From Nostocoides sp039812405 (GTDB taxonomy: Bacteria > Actinomycetota > Actinomycetes > Actinomycetales > Dermatophilaceae): DNA of 7,277 bases. The notes under the pieces were generated by a model. It ran no database searches. It had not been told where the DNA came from and saw only the letters and a list, made by a program, of their open reading frames with translations. The stretch lies in NCBI GenBank assembly GCA_039812405.1, contig JBDIAL010000197.1, positions 1-7,277 on the forward strand, in the 5' to 3' direction. A program made the translations under genes and the position numbers. Positions 1-4,637 of this stretch are shown here, piece after piece; position 1 is the stretch's first letter; each line of letters begins with the position of its first letter.

Positions 1-175
1 CCCGATCATCGGGTCCCTCATGAGCACGCTGATCGAGGCCGTCGAGACCGCCGACGACCACGACGCCGACCCCGTCCACTACACCTGTCCCCACACCGGG
101 CACGACGTCGACCTGGGCACCTTCTCCCGTATGCGGGAGGTCAACGCCGAGTCCTCCGGCACCGTGATGGGATGA
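1..175 (+). CDS. 3' end of an unrecognised gene (partial, 57 residues visible)
   Basis: The open frame runs from base 2 to the TGA at 173-175 and is cut by the left edge. The visible residues begin PIIGSLMSTLIEAVE, include a Cys/His-bearing stretch (YTCPHTGHDVDLG) and end SSGTVMG. The composition is coding-like, with nearly every codon ending in G or C, and no stop interrupts the frame. The stop overlaps the next start as ATGA (172-175), so this gene and the FhuF-like gene are probably translationally coupled. I do not recognise the family from this tail. The TCPHTGH stretch could bind metal, but with one Cys and a few His this is only a guess. No membrane segment is visible in this part. Confidence 0.75.
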   Translation, partial: PIIGSLMSTLIEAVETADDHDADPVHYTCPHTGHDVDLGTFSRMREVNAESSGTVMG

Positions 176-1026
176 GCGCGGACCCGTCCGTCCCGGCGGC
201 CTCGGGGCCACCTGCGGCTCCCTCGGCCACACTGACCGGGCTCGGGCCCTTCGTCGAGGTCGCGGTGCACGATCCCGGTGCCGCGCCCGCTCCCCCGTGG
301 CTGCCGCTGTCGGTCCTCGTCACCGACCCCGGCGTCCTCGACGAGCGGGTCGAGCGGGTGCGGTCCGCCCTCGGGAGCCGGCCCGGCGCGCCAGGCCCGA
401 CGGACCCTCCGGGCTCCCCGGGCGGACCCGTCGAGGTGCGGGTCGCCGCGTCGGTGACCCACCTCGGGATCGTCGCGCGCCTCGTCGCGCCGACCGTCGC
501 GGCCCGGGCCCTCGCCGCCCCAGGCCGGACCGACCGGGACGTCACCGCCCCAGGCGGGACCGACCGAGCCCTCGCCACCCCAGGCGTCGCCGGACGGGGC
601 GAGGCCACCGGGCCGCGCGGCACGGCATACCCCTCCCTCGACCTCGACGACGTCTGGTGGCAGGACGTGCTCGGCGGGCCGGTCCCGCTCTCCTGCGCGG
701 TGGCCGACCATGCTCCCCTGCCCCTCGCGGGATCGGCTGCGGAGCGGCTGACCGAGCTGTTCGCCGAGCGGTATGCCCTCGGGCCGCGGGTCGCGTGGGG
801 CAACGTCGCCTCGGGCGCCAACAGCGCCGCGGCGATGATCGGTGCCGCCCGGCCCGAGCTCGCCGGTCCGGCCCGCGCCGCCGCCGACGAGATCCTCGCC
901 GACCCGCGCGTCGAGGACGGGGCGCTGCGGGCCGGGCCCGGCTTCCGCCGCCGCAGCTGCTGCCTCATCTACCGCGTGGCCGGGTCGCGCGATGCCGTGT
1001 GCGGCGACTGCGTCCTCGTGGGGTAG
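172..1026 (+). CDS. FhuF-like [2Fe-2S] protein, putative ferric-siderophore reductase
   Basis: The 284-residue product ends in a FhuF-type iron-sulfur motif: adjacent Cys263-Cys264, then Cys277 and Cys280 (CC-x12-C-x2-C). In E. coli FhuF a similar C-terminal CC-x10-C-x2-C set binds a [2Fe-2S] cluster and the protein reduces iron in hydroxamate siderophores in the cytoplasm. Before it, around residues 205-220, lies AWGNVASGANSAAAMI, resembling the conserved WGN-ASA segment of the family. The chosen ATG overlaps the upstream stop as ATGA, and no clear Shine-Dalgarno is visible, which fits coupling. Residues 113-142 are three degenerate decapeptide repeats, and much of the first 150 residues is Pro/Gly/Ala-rich, so the N-terminal half looks poorly conserved. 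No signal peptide or membrane segment is seen. The family call is firm; the substrate is inferred. Confidence 0.88.
   Translation: MSADPSVPAASGPPAAPSATLTGLGPFVEVAVHDPGAAPAPPWLPLSVLVTDPGVLDERVERVRSALGSRPGAPGPTDPPGSPGGPVEVRVAASVTHLGIVARLVAPTVAARALAAPGRTDRDVTAPGGTDRALATPGVAGRGEATGPRGTAYPSLDLDDVWWQDVLGGPVPLSCAVADHAPLPLAGSAAERLTELFAERYALGPRVAWGNVASGANSAAAMIGAARPELAGPARAAADEILADPRVEDGALRAGPGFRRRSCCLIYRVAGSRDAVCGDCVLVG
508..597 (+). repeat. Three 30-bp in-frame repeats inside the FhuF-like gene
   Basis: Three consecutive 30-bp units (508-537, 538-567, 568-597) encode ALAAPGRTDR, DVTAPGGTDR and ALATPGVAGR. Each carries the rare codon CCA followed by GGC at the same place. The units keep the reading frame and sit in a low-complexity stretch between recognisable parts of the protein, so they most likely form a flexible linker of variable length. 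Confidence 0.75.
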
Positions 1027-1273
1027 CCCCGCATCGACGCATCCGCGCCGGGGAGTCGGACCTCCGCAGGGTCGTGTCCAGTCCGGGCCCACCGCCCCGA
1101 GTCGAGGTATGCCCAACCCGCGACACGGTGTGTTCTTACCTCGAACCGGCAGCGCGCCTGGCCGTTCGAGGTATGCGGGGACCACTACAGGGACACCGAG
1201 TACCTCCACCCGGGCATACCTCCACCCGGGCATACCTCCGCCCAGGCGCGCAGGGGTCGGGATCAGAGGGTGG
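1027..1273. other. Convergent intergenic region, repeat-rich, no gene
   Basis: The region lies between the stop of the plus-strand FhuF-like gene and the stop of the minus-strand thioesterase gene. I see no credible gene in it. It holds inverted pairs CGAGGTA (1103-1109) / TACCTCG (1137-1143) and CGAGGTA (1167-1173) / TACCTC (1201-1206), plus a 16-bp tandem repeat at 1201-1248. Its position between two convergent 3' ends suggests a two-way transcription end, but no T-run marks a classical intrinsic terminator. Confidence 0.7.
1201..1248. repeat. 16-bp tandem repeat, three copies
   Basis: TACCTCCACCCGGGCA occurs at 1201-1216 and, unchanged, at 1217-1232. A diverged third copy (TACCTCCGCCCAGGCG) fills 1233-1248. 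Together the copies create GGGCATACCTC at 1212-1222 and 1228-1238. Both are exact reverse complements of GAGGTATGCCC at 1104-1114, so either can pair with the upstream copy in an 11-bp stem. Confidence 0.9.
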
Positions 1274-1654
1274 TCAGGGGGCGACGGCGCGGACCGAGGC
1301 GAGGAAGCGCTCGGTGTCGACGACGGCCCGCTCGACGGTGCCGCGCGCGACGAGGGCCCCGGTGTGGTCGGTGGCCCGGACCTCGAAGGCGAGGGTCCGG
1401 CCCTCGACGGCGTCCGGTGGCGTCGCGACGACGTCGACGGACCCTCCGACGGGGGTGGCCCGGAGATGGTCGACCCGGACGGCGGTGCCGACGCTCGTCC
1501 GGCCGGGCCCGACGAACGGTGCCGCCGCGACGATGGTGGCCGCCTCCATCCAGGCGATGAGACGCGGGGTCGCGAGGACGGGCACGTCCCCGCTCCCGAC
1601 GGCCGCCGCGGTGTCGGCCTCCGTCACGACGTGGTGGGTCGTCGACCCGCTCAT
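1274..1654 (-). CDS. FlK-like hotdog-fold thioesterase
   Basis: The 126-residue product has the size and pattern of the fluoroacetyl-CoA thioesterase (FlK)-like hotdog family, which cleaves acyl-CoA thioesters in the cytoplasm. VLATPRLIAWMEAA puts Thr29 and Glu37 in place, and VDHLRATPVG supplies His63. The spacing Thr-8-Glu-26-His equals that of the FlK triad Thr42/Glu50/His76 as I recall it. The family also covers many housekeeping and detoxifying acyl-CoA thioesterases, so fluoroacetate itself is not implied. The ATG (1652-1654) overlaps the TGA of a 20-codon mini-ORF; before the 59-bp duplication it would have overlapped the encapsulin stop directly. No Shine-Dalgarno is evident, so translation probably depends on upstream ribosomes. 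It ends ...FLASVRAVAP, without an encapsulin cargo peptide, so I do not call it cargo. Confidence 0.87.
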   Translation of the reverse strand: MSGSTTHHVVTEADTAAAVGSGDVPVLATPRLIAWMEAATIVAAAPFVGPGRTSVGTAVRVDHLRATPVGGSVDVVATPPDAVEGRTLAFEVRATDHTGALVARGTVERAVVDTERFLASVRAVAP

Positions 1655-1739
1655 CCGGCGGCCGAGGCCGCAGCGGCCTCCGTCACGACGTGGTGGGTCG
1701 TCGATCCGCTCATCCGGCGGCCGAGGCCGCGGCGGCCTC
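1615..1739. repeat. 59-bp tandem duplication across the encapsulin/thioesterase junction
   Basis: Bases 1615-1673 and 1674-1732 are copies of one 59-bp unit with two differences (C1646/T1705 and A1672/G1731). A further CGGCCTC follows at 1733-1739, so this 7-mer stands at 1615, 1674 and 1733. That is the footprint expected if the duplication arose by slippage or recombination between 7-bp CGGCCTC repeats in the encapsulin 3' end and the thioesterase 5' end. The unit contains one full stop/start junction. The two substitutions argue against an assembly artefact. Confidence 0.95.
1651..1713 (-). CDS. 20-codon mini-ORF created by the 59-bp duplication
   Basis: On the minus strand the duplicated junction reads ATG...TGA over 63 bases. 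Its first 12 residues (MSGSTTHHVVTE) match the thioesterase N-terminus; its last 8 (AAAASAAG) repeat the encapsulin C-terminus. The ATG overlaps the encapsulin TGA (1710-1713) and its TGA overlaps the thioesterase ATG (1651-1654), both as ATGA. Ribosomes ending encapsulin could therefore restart here and then again on the thioesterase. A function for the peptide itself is unlikely; its role, if any, is to relay or reduce coupling to the thioesterase. That it is translated is inference. Confidence 0.45.
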   Translation of the reverse strand: MSGSTTHHVVTEAAAASAAG

Positions 1740-2531
1740 GAGGACCACGCTGGACTCGGCGGTGAAGGCCTGGAAGGTGAAGGACTCCTGGAGGTAGAGG
1801 TCGATCGTCTCGGCGTCGTGGCTCAGGTAGCCGATGGAGAGGTCCTGGCCCAGGGTGAGCTGGTAGTCCCCGCCCCGGGTGGACACGAGCAGGCCGCCCG
1901 CGATGGCCGGCGCCCAGACCGCCTCGCCCTCGCGGAGCAGCCGGGCCACGTGACCGAGCACGGGGTAGCCGTGGTCGGTCGTCTCCGCGACGGCGGTGTA
2001 TGCCTCCGCCGACAGCAGGAGGCTGTAGGGCCCGTCGACCCCGGCGAGACGCAGGGCGCTGAGGGCCCGCGCGACGGTGTCCGGCACCTCGCTCACGTCG
2101 GACGGCAGCGTGAGGCGCGGGTTGGAGCTGCCCGGCTCGATGCCCCCGATCGACGCCGCGGCGATGCCGTTGACGATGGCGCGGTCCTCGACGAACGCCA
2201 TGCTCTTCGCCGCGTCCTTGACCGGCTGCCAGTCGGAGTCCTCGGCGCCGCGCTCGACGTCGTCGACCGCCTCGCGGGTCACGGTGAACGGGACGCGGAC
2301 CTCGATGAGCGGCTGCACCTCCCGCACCCGGACGGTCACCCCCGTGGCCGGCGAGTCGAGGTCGCGGACGTGACCGCTGCCGACCGCCGAGAGCTCGGGG
2401 CCCTCGGGTCCGACGACGTCGACGACCCGCCGGCCCGCGACGTGGCGGGTGAAGGTGCGCCGCGCCTCCTGCTCGATCTGCGCCCAGGCGGCGTCGGTGA
2501 TGGGGGCCAGCGCGCGGTACAGGTTGTTCAC
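1710..2531 (-). CDS. enc: Family 1 encapsulin shell protein (HK97-fold, linocin-M18-like)
   Basis: The 273-residue product is a family 1 encapsulin, which assembles a protein nanocompartment with the HK97 capsid fold (typically 60 subunits) around cargo enzymes in the cytoplasm. The N-terminus MNNLYRALAPITDAAWAQIE and the following ARRTFTRHVAGRRVVDVVGP are hallmarks of the family. So are WQPVKDAAKSMAFVEDRAI, ARALSALRLAGVDGPY, AETTDHGYPVL, WAPAIAGG and STRGGDYQLTLGQDLSIGY further on. The length is slightly above the usual ~265 because of an Ala-rich tail (EAAAASAAG). The start is GTG at 2529-2531, overlapping the DyP stop as GTGA. An AAAGGG Shine-Dalgarno eight bases upstream lies within the DyP codons. 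The upstream peroxidase with a cargo-loading peptide identifies the native cargo. Shell and cargo are thus co-transcribed and coupled. Confidence 0.97.
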   Translation of the reverse strand: MNNLYRALAPITDAAWAQIEQEARRTFTRHVAGRRVVDVVGPEGPELSAVGSGHVRDLDSPATGVTVRVREVQPLIEVRVPFTVTREAVDDVERGAEDSDWQPVKDAAKSMAFVEDRAIVNGIAAASIGGIEPGSSNPRLTLPSDVSEVPDTVARALSALRLAGVDGPYSLLLSAEAYTAVAETTDHGYPVLGHVARLLREGEAVWAPAIAGGLLVSTRGGDYQLTLGQDLSIGYLSHDAETIDLYLQESFTFQAFTAESSVVLEAAAASAAG

Positions 2532-3586
2532 GAGGGTCGCCCTTTCAGACTTCCGATCCCGAGGGAGCCGTCGCCGGCCGGGTCGGGGGTGGATGGTGGT
2601 GGTTCGGACGGGGCGTCGGCGTCGGCGCCCGGGGTGGCATCGGTGGCGGCCGCGACCTCCGCGAGCACCGTGTCGGGGTCCTCGAGGAGGTCGACGGTCG
2701 GCACGTAGAACAGGCAGCCCGTGGTCGCGGTCGAGAAGTCGAGGATGCGGTCGTGGTTGCCCGGCGGGTCGCCGATGAACATGTGGCGGAGCATCTCCTC
2801 CGTCACCTCGGGGGTCGCGGCATACCCGATGAAGTAGGTGCCGAACTCACCGGCGCCGACCGACCCGAACACCATGTTGTCGCGGACGATCTGCCGCTCG
2901 GTCCCGTCGGGGTCGGTGATCGTGTTGAGCGCGACGTGCGAGTCGGTGGCCTTCTCGGCGTCCGGGATCTCGATGTCGCTCAGCTTGTGCCGCCCGATGA
3001 CCCGCTCCTGCTCCTCGACGGGCAGGGCGTTCCACGCGTCGAGGTCGTGGAGGTACTTCTGGACGATGACGTAGCTGCCCCCGGCATACGGCGCGTCCTC
3101 CTCGCCGACGAAGACGGCGGCCTCGGCGCCGGCGCCGGCGGGGTTCTCGGTGCCGTCGACGAAGCCGAGGAGGTCCCGCTGGTCGAAGTAGCGGAAGCCG
3201 TGCACCTCGTCGACGACCTCGGCGCTCCCCTTGAGGCGCAGCATGATCTGGTCGGCGAGCTCGAAGCACAGGTCCATCCGGCGGGCCCGCAGGTGGAAGA
3301 GCAGGTCGCCCGGGGTCGAGACGGCCGTGTGCACCGCCCCCTCCAGGCGCCGGAAGGGGTGGAGACCGGCGGGCCGGCGCACGGCATACAGGCGGTCCCA
3401 CAGCTCGGCACCGATCCCGGCGACACAGGTCAGCCCGTCCGGGGGAGCGCGGAAGCCCACCGCCCGGATGATCCCGCCGAGGTCGGCGAACAGGTCGCGG
3501 ACGACCGGCTCACTCCCCGTGTCGACCCGGACGACGAGGAAGATCGCCGCCTCGGCCGGGGGCGCGAGGATGCTCTGCCGTTCCAT
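2528..3586 (-). CDS. dypB: B-type dye-decolorizing peroxidase (DyP), encapsulin cargo
   Basis: The 352-residue product is a heme peroxidase of the DyP superfamily that uses hydrogen peroxide to oxidise dyes, phenols and, in some members, lignin-like compounds. The GFVDGTENP motif (residues 141-149) carries catalytic Asp144. SHVALN gives proximal heme ligand His217, and IVRDNMVFG gives distal Arg235 and Asn237. These spacings (73, 18, 2) equal those of Asp153/His226/Arg244/Asn246 in Rhodococcus jostii DypB as I recall them. The core ends near residue 302. An Asp/Ala/Pro-rich linker follows, and then the C-terminal cargo-loading peptide DGSLGIGSLKGR, which docks DyP inside encapsulin shells. 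There is no signal peptide, as expected for cytoplasmic cargo. The ATG at 3584-3586 is preceded by purine-rich GGCGGGAG directly abutting it and AGGAAGG 13 bases away, so the Shine-Dalgarno is not ideal. The stop overlaps the encapsulin GTG. Confidence 0.96.
   Translation of the reverse strand: MERQSILAPPAEAAIFLVVRVDTGSEPVVRDLFADLGGIIRAVGFRAPPDGLTCVAGIGAELWDRLYAVRRPAGLHPFRRLEGAVHTAVSTPGDLLFHLRARRMDLCFELADQIMLRLKGSAEVVDEVHGFRYFDQRDLLGFVDGTENPAGAGAEAAVFVGEEDAPYAGGSYVIVQKYLHDLDAWNALPVEEQERVIGRHKLSDIEIPDAEKATDSHVALNTITDPDGTERQIVRDNMVFGSVGAGEFGTYFIGYAATPEVTEEMLRHMFIGDPPGNHDRILDFSTATTGCLFYVPTVDLLEDPDTVLAEVAAATDATPGADADAPSEPPPSTPDPAGDGSLGIGSLKGRPS
2531..2572 (-). promoter_or_regulatory. Cargo-loading peptide codons that also hold the encapsulin Shine-Dalgarno
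   Basis: The last 14 codons of the peroxidase encode DGSLGIGSLKGRPS, the family 1 encapsulin targeting peptide. The AAAGGG spanning the Leu-Lys-Gly codons (CTG AAA GGG) lies eight bases before the encapsulin GTG and is its only good ribosome binding site. The same bases therefore specify both cargo docking and shell translation. Confidence 0.75.
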
Positions 3587-3722
3587 CTCCCGCCGTCCGC
3601 CTTCCTGTGGCCGTCAACCGTCCCCGCCGGGTCCCGCTGCCCGCCCGGGGCGGAAGCGGCTCCCTCCGCGAGGATACGCGGTCGACGGTCCGCCGCCAGC
3701 CGGGCCGGCGGCCGATGCGGGC
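3587..3722 (-). promoter_or_regulatory. Spacer upstream of DyP; weak promoter candidate
   Basis: This 136-bp gap separates the DUF6221-like gene from DyP on the same strand. A TATCCT hexamer (minus strand, 3671-3676) fits the actinobacterial TAnnnT -10 pattern and sits about 85 bases before the DyP ATG. The best -35 at 17-bp spacing is CTGGCG, a poor match. DyP may have its own promoter here or be read through from upstream; the sequence does not decide. Confidence 0.25.
3692..3712 (-). terminator. GC-rich hairpin just after the DUF6221-like stop
   Basis: GCCGCC (3692-3697) and GGCGGC (3707-3712) pair, with two more G-C pairs inside after an A/C mismatch. The hairpin lies 11 bases beyond the stop of the small upstream gene. 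No T-tract follows, so it is at best a weak or Rho-assisted terminator; it could partly insulate DyP from riboswitch-controlled transcription. Confidence 0.3.
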
Positions 3723-4091
3723 TCAGGAGGCCCCGGCGGTCCACTCCGGGCGGAACTGCGGGTGCCTGCCGTATGCCAGGGCCAGGAGCCGCAGCGAGGT
3801 CCGGTCGAGCGCCCGGCCGTGCCTGATGTCGCCGATGAGCTCGTCGAGCATCCGCAGGCCCCGCTCGGCGTGCTCGACCTGGTCCGGCTCGGCCGTCTCC
3901 CGGCGGCGGGTCGCGGCGAGGACCTCCTCGCAGAGCCGGTCGTGGAGGAAGAGGACGAGCTCGGGGTCGAGCCCGAGCTCGGGCCGCTCGGCGAGCTCCT
4001 CGATCGTCCTGACCCGCGTGCCGGGTCCGTCGTGGGCGGCCTGCAGGACGATCGTCCGCATCCGGCCGGTCTCGATGATGGTGCGTCTCAT
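3723..4091 (-). CDS. Small DUF6221-like protein of unknown function
   Basis: The ATG at 4089-4091 gives a 122-residue protein. Its middle (DPELVLFLHDRLCEEVLAATRR) and its end (SLRLLALAYGRHPQFRPEW) resemble the first and last segments of DUF6221 proteins as I remember them. That family of unknown function is common in actinobacteria. The central part usual in the family is missing or much shortened here. It is predicted cytoplasmic, mostly helical, with no membrane segment and one Cys. I chose this start because GAGGG lies eight bases upstream. The longer frame starting at 4256 would run through the 3' part of the cobalamin riboswitch and has an unlikely Arg/Pro/Gly-rich beginning. It is the first gene after the riboswitch, so it is the most direct candidate for B12 control. 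The gene call is fairly safe, the family assignment moderate. Confidence 0.68.
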   Translation of the reverse strand: MRRTIIETGRMRTIVLQAAHDGPGTRVRTIEELAERPELGLDPELVLFLHDRLCEEVLAATRRRETAEPDQVEHAERGLRMLDELIGDIRHGRALDRTSLRLLALAYGRHPQFRPEWTAGAS

Positions 4092-4175
4092 GGGCTCATC
4101 CCTCGCGAGCTCGTCGGTGCCGGTCGACGACACCGCGGGCCCGGGCCTCCAGCCGGACCAGCCGACGAGACAGCC

Positions 4176-4225
4176 GGGCTCCTCCCGCGGGAGCCGCAGA
4201 CCACCGCACCCGGTCGGGCGCGGTG
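4176..4225 (-). promoter_or_regulatory. Possible expression platform of the cobalamin riboswitch
   Basis: Directly 3' of the aptamer, the minus-strand transcript can form a 10-bp stem: CACCGC-G-CCC pairs with GGG-U-GCGGUG (4225-4216 with 4211-4202) around a GACC loop, including one G-U pair. A second hairpin follows, either GGCTCC/GGAGCC (4195-4190 with 4182-4177) or the 12-base palindrome CTCCCGCGGGAG (4182-4193). The first stem abuts the 3' strand of aptamer helix P1, as expected of a switchable terminator. There is no U-run, so the mechanism is inferred. Confidence 0.4.
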
Positions 4226-4412
4226 CGCTGGCAGGTCTTCGGACTCGTGGGCGCACTGCTCGCTCCTACCGGTCGTCGCTTCCCAGGCCGCTGGGCCCAG
4301 TGCTTCGTGACGACGTTCGTTCCCACTCACCGCTGCGGGGCAGTCCCGGACTCACACCGGGTTCCCTCTTGCGACGACGTCGATGGCTTCGACGCCGAAC
4401 CAGCTGCGCTCC
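4226..4412 (-). ncRNA. Cobalamin riboswitch
   Basis: The minus strand carries the class's diagnostic blocks in order. First comes AAGAGGGAACCCGGTGTGAG with TCCGGGACTGCCCCGCAGCG following (4370-4331). Then come GGTGAGTGGGAACGA, CACTG, CTGGGAAGCG, and near the 3' end the B12-box GAGTCCGAAGACCTGCC (4246-4230). Helix P1 can form from GCGC and CTGG near 4409-4400 pairing with CCAGCGC near 4232-4226. The aptamer binds adenosylcobalamin or a related corrinoid and usually lowers expression of the gene downstream. The first gene downstream on this strand is the DUF6221-like protein, 134 bases away, followed by the DyP-encapsulin operon. No cobalamin synthesis, transport or B12-alternative enzyme gene is in the window, which makes the regulated target unusual. 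Confidence 0.94.
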
Positions 4413-4414
4413 TC

Positions 4415-4420
4415 ATCTTA
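4415..4420 (-). promoter_or_regulatory. Candidate -10 element for the riboswitch transcript
   Basis: TAAGAT on the minus strand fits the actinobacterial TAnnnT -10 pattern and lies a few bases before the 5' edge of the aptamer. That would place the transcript start at or inside the first P1 strand, near 4408. No convincing -35 is seen: the upstream 17 bases are almost all G and C, including the palindrome-like GGGGCGCCGCGGGGCCCC. Confidence 0.35.
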
Positions 4421-4472
4421 GGGGCCCCGCGGCGCCCCGGCCTCATGACGCGCGGCGCGCTCTCGTCCGCGA

Positions 4473-4530
4473 TCCCGGCCTGGCGTGGCCCGCGTCCCGG
4501 CCTGGCGTGGCCCGCGTCCCGGCCTGCGTG
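4473..4530. repeat. 22-bp tandem repeat, about 2.6 copies
   Basis: A unit beginning TCCCGGCCTGGCGTGGCCCG occupies 4473-4494 and is repeated exactly at 4495-4516. A third copy begins at 4517 and, after TCCCGGCCTG, loses a base and runs out. Only G, C and T occur in the unit's plus strand. Confidence 0.9.
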
Positions 4531-4546
4531 TCTCGACACGGCCGCC

Positions 4547-4612
4547 ACGGTGGAGGTTACTCAGGAGTACTGGCTGTGTCCCCAACACATACTCCTGGGT
4601 AACCTCCACCGT
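4547..4612. repeat. Large intergenic hairpin with a 23-bp stem
   Basis: Bases 4547-4569 pair with 4590-4612 along 23 positions; the only irregular pair is T4561/G4598, a wobble in the minus... or plus-strand RNA depending on orientation. On the plus strand it reads as a G-U pair. Inside, TGTGT (4575-4579) pairs with ACACA (4585-4589) around CCCCA, leaving a five-base bulge CTGGC. The arms contain GGAGGTTAC/GTAACCTCC. There is no T-run and no visible target-site duplication at the flanks. It could be a terminator, an RNA element or a member of an intergenic repeat family; the sequence alone does not decide. Confidence 0.85.
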
Positions 4613-4637
4613 TCGGGGGCGCCTCGGCGCGGAGCGG

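Noticed and set aside
1274..1654. Thioesterase as a second encapsulin cargo
   Set aside because: Neither end of the protein carries a Gly-Ser-Leu-type docking peptide like that of DyP.
297..2708. An 803-codon plus-strand open frame
   Set aside because: It is Arg/Gly/Pro-rich, lacks any family resemblance, and lies across the FhuF-like gene, the repeat region and the antisense of thioesterase, encapsulin and DyP. High G+C makes such shadow frames common.
3612..3617. TTGACG on the minus strand as a -35 box for DyP
   Set aside because: A -10 at proper spacing would fall on the DyP start codon region, and no TAnnnT is present there.
2753..3826. A 357-codon plus-strand open frame opposite DyP
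   Set aside because: The opposite strand encodes a peroxidase with all catalytic residues; this frame is its antisense image.
4092..4256. Upstream start for the DUF6221-like protein (177 residues)
   Set aside because: The extra 55 residues are Arg/Pro/Gly-rich, overlap the riboswitch 3' end, and lack a better ribosome binding site than the internal ATG with GAGGG.
4547..4612. MITE or insertion sequence end
   Set aside because: No target-site duplication is visible beside the arms and no transposase lies nearby. I keep it as an unexplained hairpin.
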